A stretch of DNA of 64,000 nt from an uncultured Clostridia bacterium. GTDB lineage: Bacteria > Bacillota > Clostridia > Christensenellales > Borkfalkiaceae. Of the stretch, positions 56,780-64,000 are shown piece after piece. Each line of letters starts with the position of its first letter. Within the stretch, counting starts at the first letter, position 1. Both the position numbers and the translations under genes were made by a program. The DNA lies in the NCBI GenBank assembly GCA_947625605.1, contig CANQOY010000001.1, positions 163,405 through 227,404 of the forward strand. The letters are read 5' to 3'. A model generated the notes under the pieces. The model searched no databases, was not told the origin of the DNA, and saw nothing but the letters and a program-made list of their open reading frames with translations.

Positions 56780-57919
56780 TCACGCGCGGGATAACAGCAC
56801 CGTCGCGTAGACCGTAATGCCTCTGCCTTCGCCGATATAGCCGAGTTTTTCATTCGTCCCCGCCGCGACCGCAACGTTTTCACAGCCGAGCGCCGCGCGG
56901 AGGTTGCTTCGCATCGCCTCGATATGCGGGAAAAGGCGGGGGCGTTCGCAGAGCACGGAGAGGCTCGCATTCTGGACCTTGAAATGTTTTGCCCGTACCA
57001 TGTCCATGACGCGGGCCAAAAGTTGCATGCTGTCCGCATTCCGATAGGCGGGATCGGTATCCGGGAAGAAGTACCCGATGTCCCGTTCGTCGATCGCCGA
57101 GAGCAGCGCGTCCATGAGGGCGTGGACGGCAACGTCCCCGTCGCTGTGCGCCTTGATCGCGCGGTCCGATAGCACGGTCACGCCGCAGAGTTTGATGTAA
57201 TTCAGGTTGAGCCGTGCGATCCCGCGGTCGATCTCGTCTTGATGCTCGAACGCGTGGGTGTCCGTCCCGAAGCCGACGCGCTCTGCGGGGGCAAAGTCCT
57301 CGGGGAAGGTCAGCTTGCGGTTGTTGCGGTCTCCCGCGACGATGCGCGGCGGCGCGACGTAGGCGGCATAGATCCCGCTGTCGTCGGTGAAGTCGTCCCG
57401 CCCCTCCGCAAAGGTTTTCTCGTAGGCGGAGCGGATCTCTCGGGTGAAAAATCCCTGCGGCGTTTGAAGCGCATAGAGCGTTTCGCGCGGGGGCATGTCC
57501 GAGATCGCACCGTCACAAACGCGCGCGACGGTGTCCGTCACGGGGACCGCGCACACGCCGCTCTTGTGTACTTTCACGCTCTCGATGCAGCGTCGGATGG
57601 CTTCGGGCGCGACAAAGGGCCGCGCCGCGTCGTGAATGAGCGCGATGTCGCCCTTTGCCTCTTGCAGAGCGTGAAAGACGCTCTCCGCGCGGGTCGCTCC
57701 GCCGCGCACGGTGCGGGCGCAGGGGAAGGGGGAGAGGAGGGCGCGGACGCGCGCTTCGTCCTCGCTTCTGCACGGCACGAGGATCTCATCCGCAAACGGC
57801 AGAAATGCGGAGAGGGAATGGCACAGTACGGGCATGCCGTTCAGGTCGCAAAGGATCTTGTTTTCGGGCATTTTTGCCCGCGTGCCGCTTCCCGCGGCGC
57901 AGAGAATGACTGTGATCAT
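56780..57919 (-). CDS. ispDF: Bifunctional IspD/IspF isoprenoid enzyme
   Basis: A 379-aa fusion of MEP-pathway steps 3 and 5. The N-terminal cytidylyltransferase (about 1-220) has ILCAAGSGTRAK and IHDAARPFV. The C-terminal cyclodiphosphate synthase (about 225-379) has GFGTDTHAF (metal Asp and His), AHSDGDVAVHALMDALL and DIGYFFPDTDP. Fused IspDF occurs in alpha- and epsilonproteobacteria and some Clostridia. The start may be coupled to an upstream 40-codon frame through ATGA. Followed by radA on the same strand. Confidence 0.94.
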   Translation of the reverse strand: MITVILCAAGSGTRAKMPENKILCDLNGMPVLCHSLSAFLPFADEILVPCRSEDEARVRALLSPFPCARTVRGGATRAESVFHALQEAKGDIALIHDAARPFVAPEAIRRCIESVKVHKSGVCAVPVTDTVARVCDGAISDMPPRETLYALQTPQGFFTREIRSAYEKTFAEGRDDFTDDSGIYAAYVAPPRIVAGDRNNRKLTFPEDFAPAERVGFGTDTHAFEHQDEIDRGIARLNLNYIKLCGVTVLSDRAIKAHSDGDVAVHALMDALLSAIDERDIGYFFPDTDPAYRNADSMQLLARVMDMVRAKHFKVQNASLSVLCERPRLFPHIEAMRSNLRAALGCENVAVAAGTNEKLGYIGEGRGITVYATVLLSRA

Positions 57920-58038
57920 GCGTTTCCCTCGATCTCGAATTTTGCCGTGCCGTTTTCGCGGAAAGATACGATTTTCAACTTTCGTACGTCGCGGCAGTAG
58001 CGGAGAGATTGCCTCTCCTTATTCTCCAATGACCTCAT
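57916..58038 (-). CDS. Putative 40-aa protein between rqcP and ispDF
   Basis: A 40-codon frame starting with ATG inside the end of rqcP and stopping at an ATGA overlap with the ispDF start. Sequence character: MRSLENKERQ, then CRDVRKLKIVSF and a beta-like TAKFEIEG end. It fills the gap exactly, which suggests translational coupling, but it has no obvious ribosome site and no family resemblance. It could equally be a chance frame. Confidence 0.35.
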   Translation of the reverse strand: MRSLENKERQSLRYCRDVRKLKIVSFRENGTAKFEIEGNA

Positions 58039-58264
58039 ATAAATTCTGGGCTTCGTCCTTTTTCACGCTCTCTTTCAATTCGAGGACGCGGAATTTGAGC
58101 GATCCCGCGGCGAAGAACACCTCCACCACGTCGCCCACTTTGAGCCGATAGGAGGGCTTGACCTCCTTCCCGCCCACAAAGATCTTGCCCGCCGCCGCGG
58201 CGTCATGCGCGACGGTGCGGCGTTTCAGGATCCTGCTCACTTTGAGAAACTTATCGATGCGCAT
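58019..58264 (-). CDS. rqcP: S4-domain protein RqcP
   Basis: An 81-aa protein that is almost entirely an S4 RNA-binding domain (MRIDKFLKVSRILKRRTVAHD, shown in part; GGKEVKPSYRLKVGDVVEV). The family (YabO/RqcP, Hsp15-like) binds stalled 50S-peptidyl-tRNA complexes and works with RqcH, encoded here at 12624. The ribosome site is GAGAGAAGAA. A minus-strand promoter TTTACA-17-TATAAT at 58497-58525 would give a leader of about 225 nt. Confidence 0.9.
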   Translation of the reverse strand: MRIDKFLKVSRILKRRTVAHDAAAAGKIFVGGKEVKPSYRLKVGDVVEVFFAAGSLKFRVLELKESVKKDEAQNLYEVIGE

Positions 58265-58383
58265 TTCTTCTCTCTCCCGCGGGCTGTCACCCCAAAAAAA
58301 CGCTTATAGATAGGGGAAAGCCGCGTATTTTCGTCTTTTTTTGTCGTTTTGATGAAAAATTTATTTTTGCGGGCGAAAAGGAG

Positions 58384-58412
58384 TTGACATATTGTGCGCG
58401 AAAAGTTATAAT
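58384..58412 (+). promoter_or_regulatory. SigmaA promoter for rpoB-rpoC
   Basis: TTGACA, a 17-bp spacer, TATAAT, about 215 nt upstream of rpoB. A second -10-like TATACT lies at 58574-58579 with a poor -35. The gap 58265-58626 holds only these signals and the opposing promoter; no gene is seen in it. Confidence 0.8.
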
Positions 58413-58496
58413 TCCATACTGTATCATTATGTTCAGAATGTGGCTCTGTGCCCCTTGCGCGAAAATCGCTCTTCCTTTCGCCGAAGTGCAGCCTTT

Positions 58497-58525
58497 ATTA
58501 TAAGGCATCTCGCGCCGTTTGTAAA
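58497..58525 (-). promoter_or_regulatory. Minus-strand promoter facing the rpoB promoter (for rqcP)
   Basis: On the minus strand TTTACA (58520-58525), a 17-bp spacer, TATAAT (58497-58502). Its transcript and that from 58384 would overlap by about 70 nt in opposite directions. Confidence 0.7.
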
Positions 58526-58626
58526 GGGGATGCGCAAAATTTTGGACATTTTCGGTTTTTATCGATGAAAAGATATACTCGGTAGACCGTCAAACGATAA
58601 CATTGTTTTAAGGAGTTATTTGACGG

Positions 58627-61600
58627 ATGAACTTACCAATCTACAAGTACGGCAAGACCGAGAGAAGAAAGTTCGGCTCGATCAACGAAGTCATCGACAT
58701 CCCCGATCTCGTCGAGATCCAGAAGGAGAGTTACAGGGCCTTCCGCGACGAGGGGATCGCCGAGATCTTCGAGGACTACTCTCCGATCACCGACTTCTCC
58801 GATCACTTCGAGCTCTATTTCCTCGAACACAGCTTCGGGAAGAGTTCCAAGTACGACGAGAAGGAATGCCGCAACCGCGACGCGACGTACGCGCTGCCCC
58901 TGCGGGTCAAGGTGCGCCTCGTCAACAAGGTGAAGGAAGAGGTCCTCGACCAGGACGTGTTCATGGGCGACTTCCCCCTGATGACGGAGAACGGCTCTTT
59001 CATCATCAACGGTGCGGAGCGCGTCATCGTCTCCCAGCTCGTGCGTTCGCCCGGCGTCAACAACGTCGCCGAGACGGATAAGACGGGCAAGAAGATGTAC
59101 GAGACCACGGTCATTCCCGGCCGCGGCGCATGGCTGGAATTCAAGCAGGACGCGCAGGGCGCACTCTGGGTGAACGTTGACCGGAAGCGCAAACTCGCGG
59201 CCACGGTACTGCTCCGCGCCCTCGGCTACGGCTCCAACCGTGCCCTCGAAGAGCTCTTCGGCGGAGACAGGATCATCAAGGCGACGATCGAGAAGGATTC
59301 GTCCCACTCGGAATCGGACGGCCTCATCGAGCTGTACAGGAGGCTGCGCCCCGGCGAAGTTCCCACGGAGGAATCCGTCCGCCAGCACCTCAACAACCTC
59401 TTCTTCGACCCGCGGCGGTACGACGTTGCCAAGGTCGGCAGATACAAATTCAACAAGAAGCTCAACCTTGCCTACCGTCTGCCCGGCTGCCGCCTTGCGG
59501 ACGACATCATCCATCCCGAGACGGGCGAAGTGCTCGCGGTCAAGGGGGAGGTCGTCTCCGAGGAGCAGGCGAGGGCGATCCAGAACGCGGGCATCGGCGA
59601 GGTGTTCGTCCTCGTCAACGACCCCGAACTCGGCGAGATCCGCCACAAGATCATCTCCAACAACACGGTGGACTTCTCCGCCCTCTCCGAAAAGGATCCC
59701 AAGGCGTTCGGCCTGTTGCGCACCGTCTACTATCCCAACTTCGTCTTTTCGAAGCAGGTCGCCGAGATGTGCAGGGAGCACAGCGTGGAGGAGGTCGCCG
59801 ATCATTTCCTGAACGAGATCAACGCCCTCTACTACACGCACGAGACCGAGCCCGAGGCGGACGAGAAGCAGGAGGAGAAGAAGAACCGCGAGAAGCGCAG
59901 GCTTGCCCGTCTCAACTTCGTCGCCGCCTGCAAGCTCTTCCATGAACTGCTGGAACGCAGTGACGAAGTCGATCCCAACGCGCCCGTCGATCTCGATGCG
60001 GAGACGCGCATCCTCGGCGTCACGCCGCAGGAAAAGAAGACCATCAAGCCGCTCGTGGAGAAGCTCAACCACAAGTGCATCACGGTGGACGACATCGTCG
60101 CCGCCGTCTCGACCAACCTCGATCTGCGCTACGGGATCGGCTCCATCGACGAGATAGACCACCTCGGCAACCGCCGCGTCCGCTCCGTCGGCGAGCTCCT
60201 GCAAAACCAGCTCAGGATCGGCATGTCCCGCCTCGAACGCCTCATCAAGGAGCGCATGGCGACGGCGGACCCCATGACGATCACGCCCTCCGGCCTCATC
60301 AACGTGCGGCCGATCTCGGCGGTCATCCGTGAATTCTTCGGCTCTTCGCAGCTCTCCCAGTTCATGGACCAGACCAACCCGATCGCCGAACTCACGCACA
60401 AGCGCAAGCTCTCCGCGCTCGGCCCCGGCGGCCTGAACCGCGACCGCGCGACCTTTGAGGTCCGCGACGTTCACCACTCCCACTACGGGCGCATGTGCCC
60501 CATCGAGACGCCCGAAGGCCAGAACATCGGCCTCATCTCCTCCCTTGCCACCTTCTCCAAGGTCAACGAGTACGGCTTCATCATGTCCCCGTACAGAAAG
60601 GTGGACAAGAAGACGGGCGTCGTGACCGACCATGTGGACTACCTCACGGCGGACGAAGAGGACCGCTACGTCGTCGCGCAGGCGAACGAGCCGCTCGACG
60701 AAAACGGCCGCTTCGTCAACGAGCGCGTCGGCTGCCGCTATAAGGAACTCATCACCGAGATGCCGAGGGAGCGCATCGACTACATGGACGTCTCTCCCAA
60801 GCAGCTCGTCTCCGTCGCGACCGCGCTCATTCCCTTCCTTGAAAACGACGATACCAACCGCGCCCTCATGGGCTCGAACATGCAGCGGCAGGCGGTCCCG
60901 CTCCTCACGACGGAGCCCTCCATCGTGGCGACGGGCATCGAGGCCGCGATCGCGCGCGACTCGGGCGTCATCGTCCGCGCAAAGGAGGCGGGCACGGCCG
61001 TCGCCGTGTCCTCCGACCGCATCGTCATCCGCGAGGACAGCGGCTTCGAGACCGAATACAAACTCAAAAAATTCGAACGCTCCAATCAGGGCACCTGCCT
61101 CAACCAGCGTCCCATCGTCTCCACGGGGGACAGGGTGGAGAAGGACGACGTCATTGCGGACGGCCCCTCCACCTACGACGGCGAACTTGCCCTCGGCAAG
61201 AACATTCTCGTCGGCTTCATGGAGTGGGAAGGCTACAACTATGAGGACGCCATCCTCATCTCCGAGAAGTTGGTGCAGGACGACGTGTTCACATCCATCC
61301 ATATCGAGGAATACGAGACGGAGGCGAGAGATACCAAGCTCGGGGAGGAGGAGATCACCCGCGACATTCCCAACGTCGGCGAGGATGCGCTCAAAGATCT
61401 GAATGAGGACGGCATCGTGCGCATCGGCGCGGAAGTTTCCAGCGGCGATATCCTCGTCGGCAAGGTCACGCCCAAGGGCGAGACCGAACTCACGCCCGAG
61501 GAGAGATTGCTCCGCGCCATCTTCGGCGAGAAGTCGAGAGAGGTGCGCGATACCTCCCTGCGCGTTCCGCACGGAGAGGGCGGCATCGTCGTGGACGTGA

Positions 61601-62709
61601 AGATCTTCACCCGCGAAAACAAGGACGAGCTCTCGCCCGGCGTCAACAAACTCGTGCGCGTCTATATTGCGCAGAAGCGCAAGATACAGGTCGGCGACAA
61701 GATGGCCGGCCGCCACGGCAACAAGGGCGTCATTTCCCGCGTGCTGCCGCAGAGCGATATGCCTTTCCTGCCGGACGGAACTCCTTTGCAGATCCTGCTC
61801 AATCCGCTCGGCGTTCCCTCCCGTATGAATATCGGACAGGTCCTCGAAGTGCATCTCGGCTATGTCTGCCGCCAGCTCGGCTGGAAGATCGCGACGCCCG
61901 TGTTCGACGGCGCGACGGAGCAGGATATCGAGAAGCTCTTCGAGGAGAACAATCTCTTCAATCCCGAGGGCAAGGTGGACGGGAAGTTCCAGGTCTTTGA
62001 CGGCCGGACGGGCGAGCCCTTCGAAAACCGCGTCACCATCGGGATCATGTACATGATCAAGCTCATCCACCTCGTGGACGACAAGATCCACGCGAGGAGC
62101 ATCGGCCCTTACAGCATGGTCACGCAGCAGCCCCTCGGCGGCAAGGCGCAGTTCGGCGGACAGCGCTTCGGCGAAATGGAAGTCTGGGCGCTCGAAGCGT
62201 ACGGCGCCGCGCACATCTTGCAGGAGATCCTCACCGTCAAGTCGGACGATATCGTCGGCCGCGTCAAGACGTATGAGAGCATCGTCAAGGGCAACAACAT
62301 CTCCGAGCCCGGCATCCCCGAGGCGTTCAAGGTCCTCCTCAAAGAGCTGCAATCCCTCGCGCTCGACGTGAAGGTGCTCACCGAAACGGGCGAAGAGCTC
62401 ATCATCCGCGAGTTCGAGGACGAGGACGAACCCCGCCGCCCCGAGCCCAAGGAAGTGGAACAGGATTTCGACTTCGGCGCGGAGGAAGAGGAAGAGGAGA
62501 TCGACGGCCTCGGCTCCATCTTCGACGAAGCAGGCGAGGACGAGGACTTCGTTTCCGAGGATCTGTTCGCAGGTCTCGATACCGAGGAAGACGACTTCTC
62601 GGATATCGACGAAGACGGCTCGTTCGGCTCCCTCTTTGAGGAAGAGACGGAAGAGAAGAGCGACGACGAGGGTACCATGTCCGACCTCTTCGGTGACGAT
62701 GAGGACTAA
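58627..62709 (+). CDS. rpoB: RNA polymerase beta subunit
   Basis: The beta subunit (1360 aa). The rifampicin region is visible ([34 protein letters not shown], given in parts: [22 protein letters not shown]), as are [30 protein letters not shown] and the C-terminal [13 protein letters not shown]. About 97 C-terminal residues beyond the usual end form a strongly acidic tail. The ATG lies 11 nt after AAGGAG. rpoC follows after 24 bp. Confidence 0.98.
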   Translation: MNLPIYKYGKTERRKFGSINEVIDIPDLVEIQKESYRAFRDEGIAEIFEDYSPITDFSDHFELYFLEHSFGKSSKYDEKECRNRDATYALPLRVKVRLVNKVKEEVLDQDVFMGDFPLMTENGSFIINGAERVIVSQLVRSPGVNNVAETDKTGKKMYETTVIPGRGAWLEFKQDAQGALWVNVDRKRKLAATVLLRALGYGSNRALEELFGGDRIIKATIEKDSSHSESDGLIELYRRLRPGEVPTEESVRQHLNNLFFDPRRYDVAKVGRYKFNKKLNLAYRLPGCRLADDIIHPETGEVLAVKGEVVSEEQARAIQNAGIGEVFVLVNDPELGEIRHKIISNNTVDFSALSEKDPKAFGLLRTVYYPNFVFSKQVAEMCREHSVEEVADHFLNEINALYYTHETEPEADEKQEEKKNREKRRLARLNFVAACKLFHELLERSDEVDPNAPVDLDAETRILGVTPQEKKTIKPLVEKLNHKCITVDDIVAAVSTNLDLRYGIGSIDEIDHLGNRRVRSVGELLQNQLRIGMSRLERLIKERMATADPMTITPSGLINVRPISAVIREFFGSSQLSQFMDQTNPIAELTHKRKLSALGPGGLNRDRATFEVRDVHHSHYGRMCPIETPEGQNIGLISSLATFSKVNEYGFIMSPYRKVDKKTGVVTDHVDYLTADEEDRYVVAQANEPLDENGRFVNERVGCRYKELITEMPRERIDYMDVSPKQLVSVATALIPFLENDDTNRALMGSNMQRQAVPLLTTEPSIVATGIEAAIARDSGVIVRAKEAGTAVAVSSDRIVIREDSGFETEYKLKKFERSNQGTCLNQRPIVSTGDRVEKDDVIADGPSTYDGELALGKNILVGFMEWEGYNYEDAILISEKLVQDDVFTSIHIEEYETEARDTKLGEEEITRDIPNVGEDALKDLNEDGIVRIGAEVSSGDILVGKVTPKGETELTPEERLLRAIFGEKSREVRDTSLRVPHGEGGIVVDVKIFTRENKDELSPGVNKLVRVYIAQKRKIQVGDKMAGRHGNKGVISRVLPQSDMPFLPDGTPLQILLNPLGVPSRMNIGQVLEVHLGYVCRQLGWKIATPVFDGATEQDIEKLFEENNLFNPEGKVDGKFQVFDGRTGEPFENRVTIGIMYMIKLIHLVDDKIHARSIGPYSMVTQQPLGGKAQFGGQRFGEMEVWALEAYGAAHILQEILTVKSDDIVGRVKTYESIVKGNNISEPGIPEAFKVLLKELQSLALDVKVLTETGEELIIREFEDEDEPRRPEPKEVEQDFDFGAEEEEEEIDGLGSIFDEAGEDEDFVSEDLFAGLDTEEDDFSDIDEDGSFGSLFEEETEEKSDDEGTMSDLFGDDED

Positions 62710-62733
62710 CACAGGGAGGGTGAAGAGAATTAT

Positions 62734-64000
62734 ATGTACGAATTAAACGATTTCAATTCTATTCAGATCAGCATAGCATCCCCCGAAAAGATCCGGGAGT
62801 GGTCTTACGGCGAGGTCACAAAGCCCGAGACGATCAACTACCGCACCCAAAAGCCCGAGCGGGACGGCCTCTTCTGCGAGAAGATCTTCGGCCCGACGAA
62901 GGACTGGGAATGCCACTGCGGCAAATACAAGCGCATCCGCTACAAAGGGATCATCTGCGAGAAGTGCGGCGTCGAGGTGACGCGCGCCAAGGTGAGGAGG
63001 GAGCGCATGGGGCACATCGAGCTCGCGGCGCCCGTCTCCCACATCTGGTACTTCCGCGGCGTGCCCAGCAAGATCGGCCTCCTGCTCGACATGAGCCCCA
63101 AGGCCTTGGAGCAGGTCATCTACTTTGCGGCATACGTCGTCCTCGATCCCGGCACAACGGGGTTTGAGTACAAACAGGTCATCAACGATAAGCAGCTCCG
63201 CGAGACGGAGGAGACGCTCGGCGAATCCAACGTCACGGGCCTCAAAGTGGGCATGGGTGCGGAGGCCATCCGCGAACTGCTCATGGCCGTCGATCTCGAA
63301 AAGGAGAGCGCGGAGTGCAAACAGATCATCGAAAACAATCCCACCGGCGCAAAGCGCGTGAAGGCGATCAAGCGGATCGAGATCATCGAGGCGTTCCGCA
63401 AGAGCGGCAACAAGCCCGAGTGGATGGTGCTCACCGTCCTCCCCGTCATCCCGCCCGACCTTCGCCCGATGGTGCAGCTCGACGGCGGCCGCTTCGCCAC
63501 CTCCGACCTCAACGACCTTTACAGAAGAGTCATCAACCGCAACAACCGCTTGAAGAGGATGATCGAGCTCGGCGCGCCCGAGATGATCGTCAAGAACGAG
63601 AAGCGCATGTTGCAGGAGGCGGTGGACGCCCTCATCGACAACGGCAGACGGGGCAAGCCCCTGATCGGGCCCTCGAACCGCGAACTCAAATCGCTCTCCG
63701 GGCTGCTGCGCGGCAAGCAGGGGAGATTCCGCCAGAACCTCCTCGGCAAGCGTGTGGACTATTCGGGCCGCTCGGTCATCGTCGTCGGCCCCGAACTCAA
63801 AATTTACCAATGCGGTCTCCCCAAGGAGATGGCGATCGAGCTCTTCAAGCCCTTCGTCATGAAGCGCCTCGTGGAGACGGGCAAGAGCCACAACATCAAG
63901 AGCGCAAAGCGCACCGTGGAAAAGGGCAAGGACTTCGTCTGGGACGTCCTCGAAGAGGTCATCAAGGAGCATCCCGTCCTTCTCAACCGTGCTCCCACCC
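62734..64000 (+). CDS. rpoC: RNA polymerase beta' subunit (3' truncated)
   Basis: The first 422 codons of the beta' subunit; the gene runs off the window with the frame open. The N-terminal zinc site ([20 protein letters not shown], split as CHCGK and CEKCG) lies near residues 60-80, the clamp region follows, then [18 protein letters not shown] near 335. NRAPT near the end precedes the active-site NADFDGD, which lies outside. The ATG follows AGGGAGGGTGAAGAGAATTAT. In an operon with rpoB. Confidence 0.97.
   Translation, partial: MYELNDFNSIQISIASPEKIREWSYGEVTKPETINYRTQKPERDGLFCEKIFGPTKDWECHCGKYKRIRYKGIICEKCGVEVTRAKVRRERMGHIELAAPVSHIWYFRGVPSKIGLLLDMSPKALEQVIYFAAYVVLDPGTTGFEYKQVINDKQLRETEETLGESNVTGLKVGMGAEAIRELLMAVDLEKESAECKQIIENNPTGAKRVKAIKRIEIIEAFRKSGNKPEWMVLTVLPVIPPDLRPMVQLDGGRFATSDLNDLYRRVINRNNRLKRMIELGAPEMIVKNEKRMLQEAVDALIDNGRRGKPLIGPSNRELKSLSGLLRGKQGRFRQNLLGKRVDYSGRSVIVVGPELKIYQCGLPKEMAIELFKPFVMKRLVETGKSHNIKSAKRTVEKGKDFVWDVLEEVIKEHPVLLNRAPT

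Noticed and set aside
58287..58508. 73-codon minus-strand frame in the rpoB upstream region
   Set aside because: Its ATG lies upstream of the -10 box of the minus-strand promoter, there is no ribosome site, and the sequence is low-quality (Lys/Phe/Ser run) without resemblance to a protein family.
58633..62712. A 1359-codon open frame on the minus strand opposite rpoB
   Set aside because: It mirrors rpoB over its full length. At this G+C content and codon use (few TTA, CTA or TCA codons in rpoB) the opposite strand is open by bias. It has no ribosome site or family-like sequence, while rpoB is unmistakable.
1..64000. tRNA, rRNA, riboswitch or T-box elements
   Set aside because: Checked intergenic stretches, including leaders of argS, aspS and cysK, for cloverleaf ends, T-box sequences and known riboswitch cores; none recognised. 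Gaps are mostly short and filled by promoters and hairpins.

Overview
The window is a roughly 60% G+C bacterial chromosome segment. It reads as a spore-forming member of the Bacillota, class Clostridia. The sporulation genes present are spoVB, a spoIIA-like sigma cluster, sigK and CotF-type coat genes. Other clade-typical genes are type III glutamine synthetase, reverse rubrerythrin, the McsA/McsB/ClpC arginine-phosphorylation system and a fused IspDF. An affiliation near Christensenellales is a guess from general resemblance, not shown by the sequence. Nearly all genes are chromosomal housekeeping genes. I see no prophage, transposase, CRISPR array, rRNA or tRNA.

Layout. 1-7.3 kb: smc (5' end outside the window), ftsY, then ylxM-ffh-rpsP-khpA (chromosome organisation, signal recognition particle, ribosome). 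7.4-17.6 kb: pgi and spoVB on the minus strand, a LysM protein, a probable spore-surface protein, cysK, rqcH (minus), then tig-clpP-clpX. 17.7-24.8 kb: a lipoprotein solute-binding protein, a MalK-like ATPase with degraded motifs, a putative heavy-metal exporter, an uncharacterised protein, and a four-gene partner-switching sigma operon with overlapping ATGA junctions. 24.9-32.2 kb: a large membrane protein (minus), an S41 protease, small hypotheticals, a cysteine desulfurase divergent from a DUF3343 Se/S-carrier-like gene, nth, coat genes and a beta-helix acyltransferase. 32.2-42.7 kb: ychF (minus), argS-gph, rubrerythrin, an XRE membrane regulator, and mcsA-mcsB-clpC without an adjacent ctsR. 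42.8-49.1 kb: mtnN-luxS-ung (minus), a ferritin-like protein, two lipoproteins and a RecD-like helicase. 49.3-58.3 kb: aspS, sigK, glnN, dut-trmB, and radA, ispDF and rqcP on the minus strand. 58.6-64 kb: rpoB and the start of rpoC.

Functional links. Translation quality control is represented by rqcH, rqcP, tig, clpP, clpX, clpC and mcsAB. Two sporulation sigma genes (a sigF-type factor with its regulators, and sigK) lie in the same window as spoVB and coat genes. mtnN, luxS and cysK belong to sulfur and methyl recycling.

The most striking non-gene signal is a short dispersed motif, consensus CGGRCATGG(G)TA, found 29 times on both strands in genes and between them (about one per 2.2 kb). It is far above chance, is used in more than one reading frame, and in places is built into hairpins. 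Other signals worth attention are: a pair of identical-architecture operators around the ylxM promoter; several genes whose start codon lies only 6 nt after a consensus -10 box (probable leaderless mRNAs); a catalytically degraded ABC ATPase; and a sigma factor flanked by two different GHKL-fold proteins.
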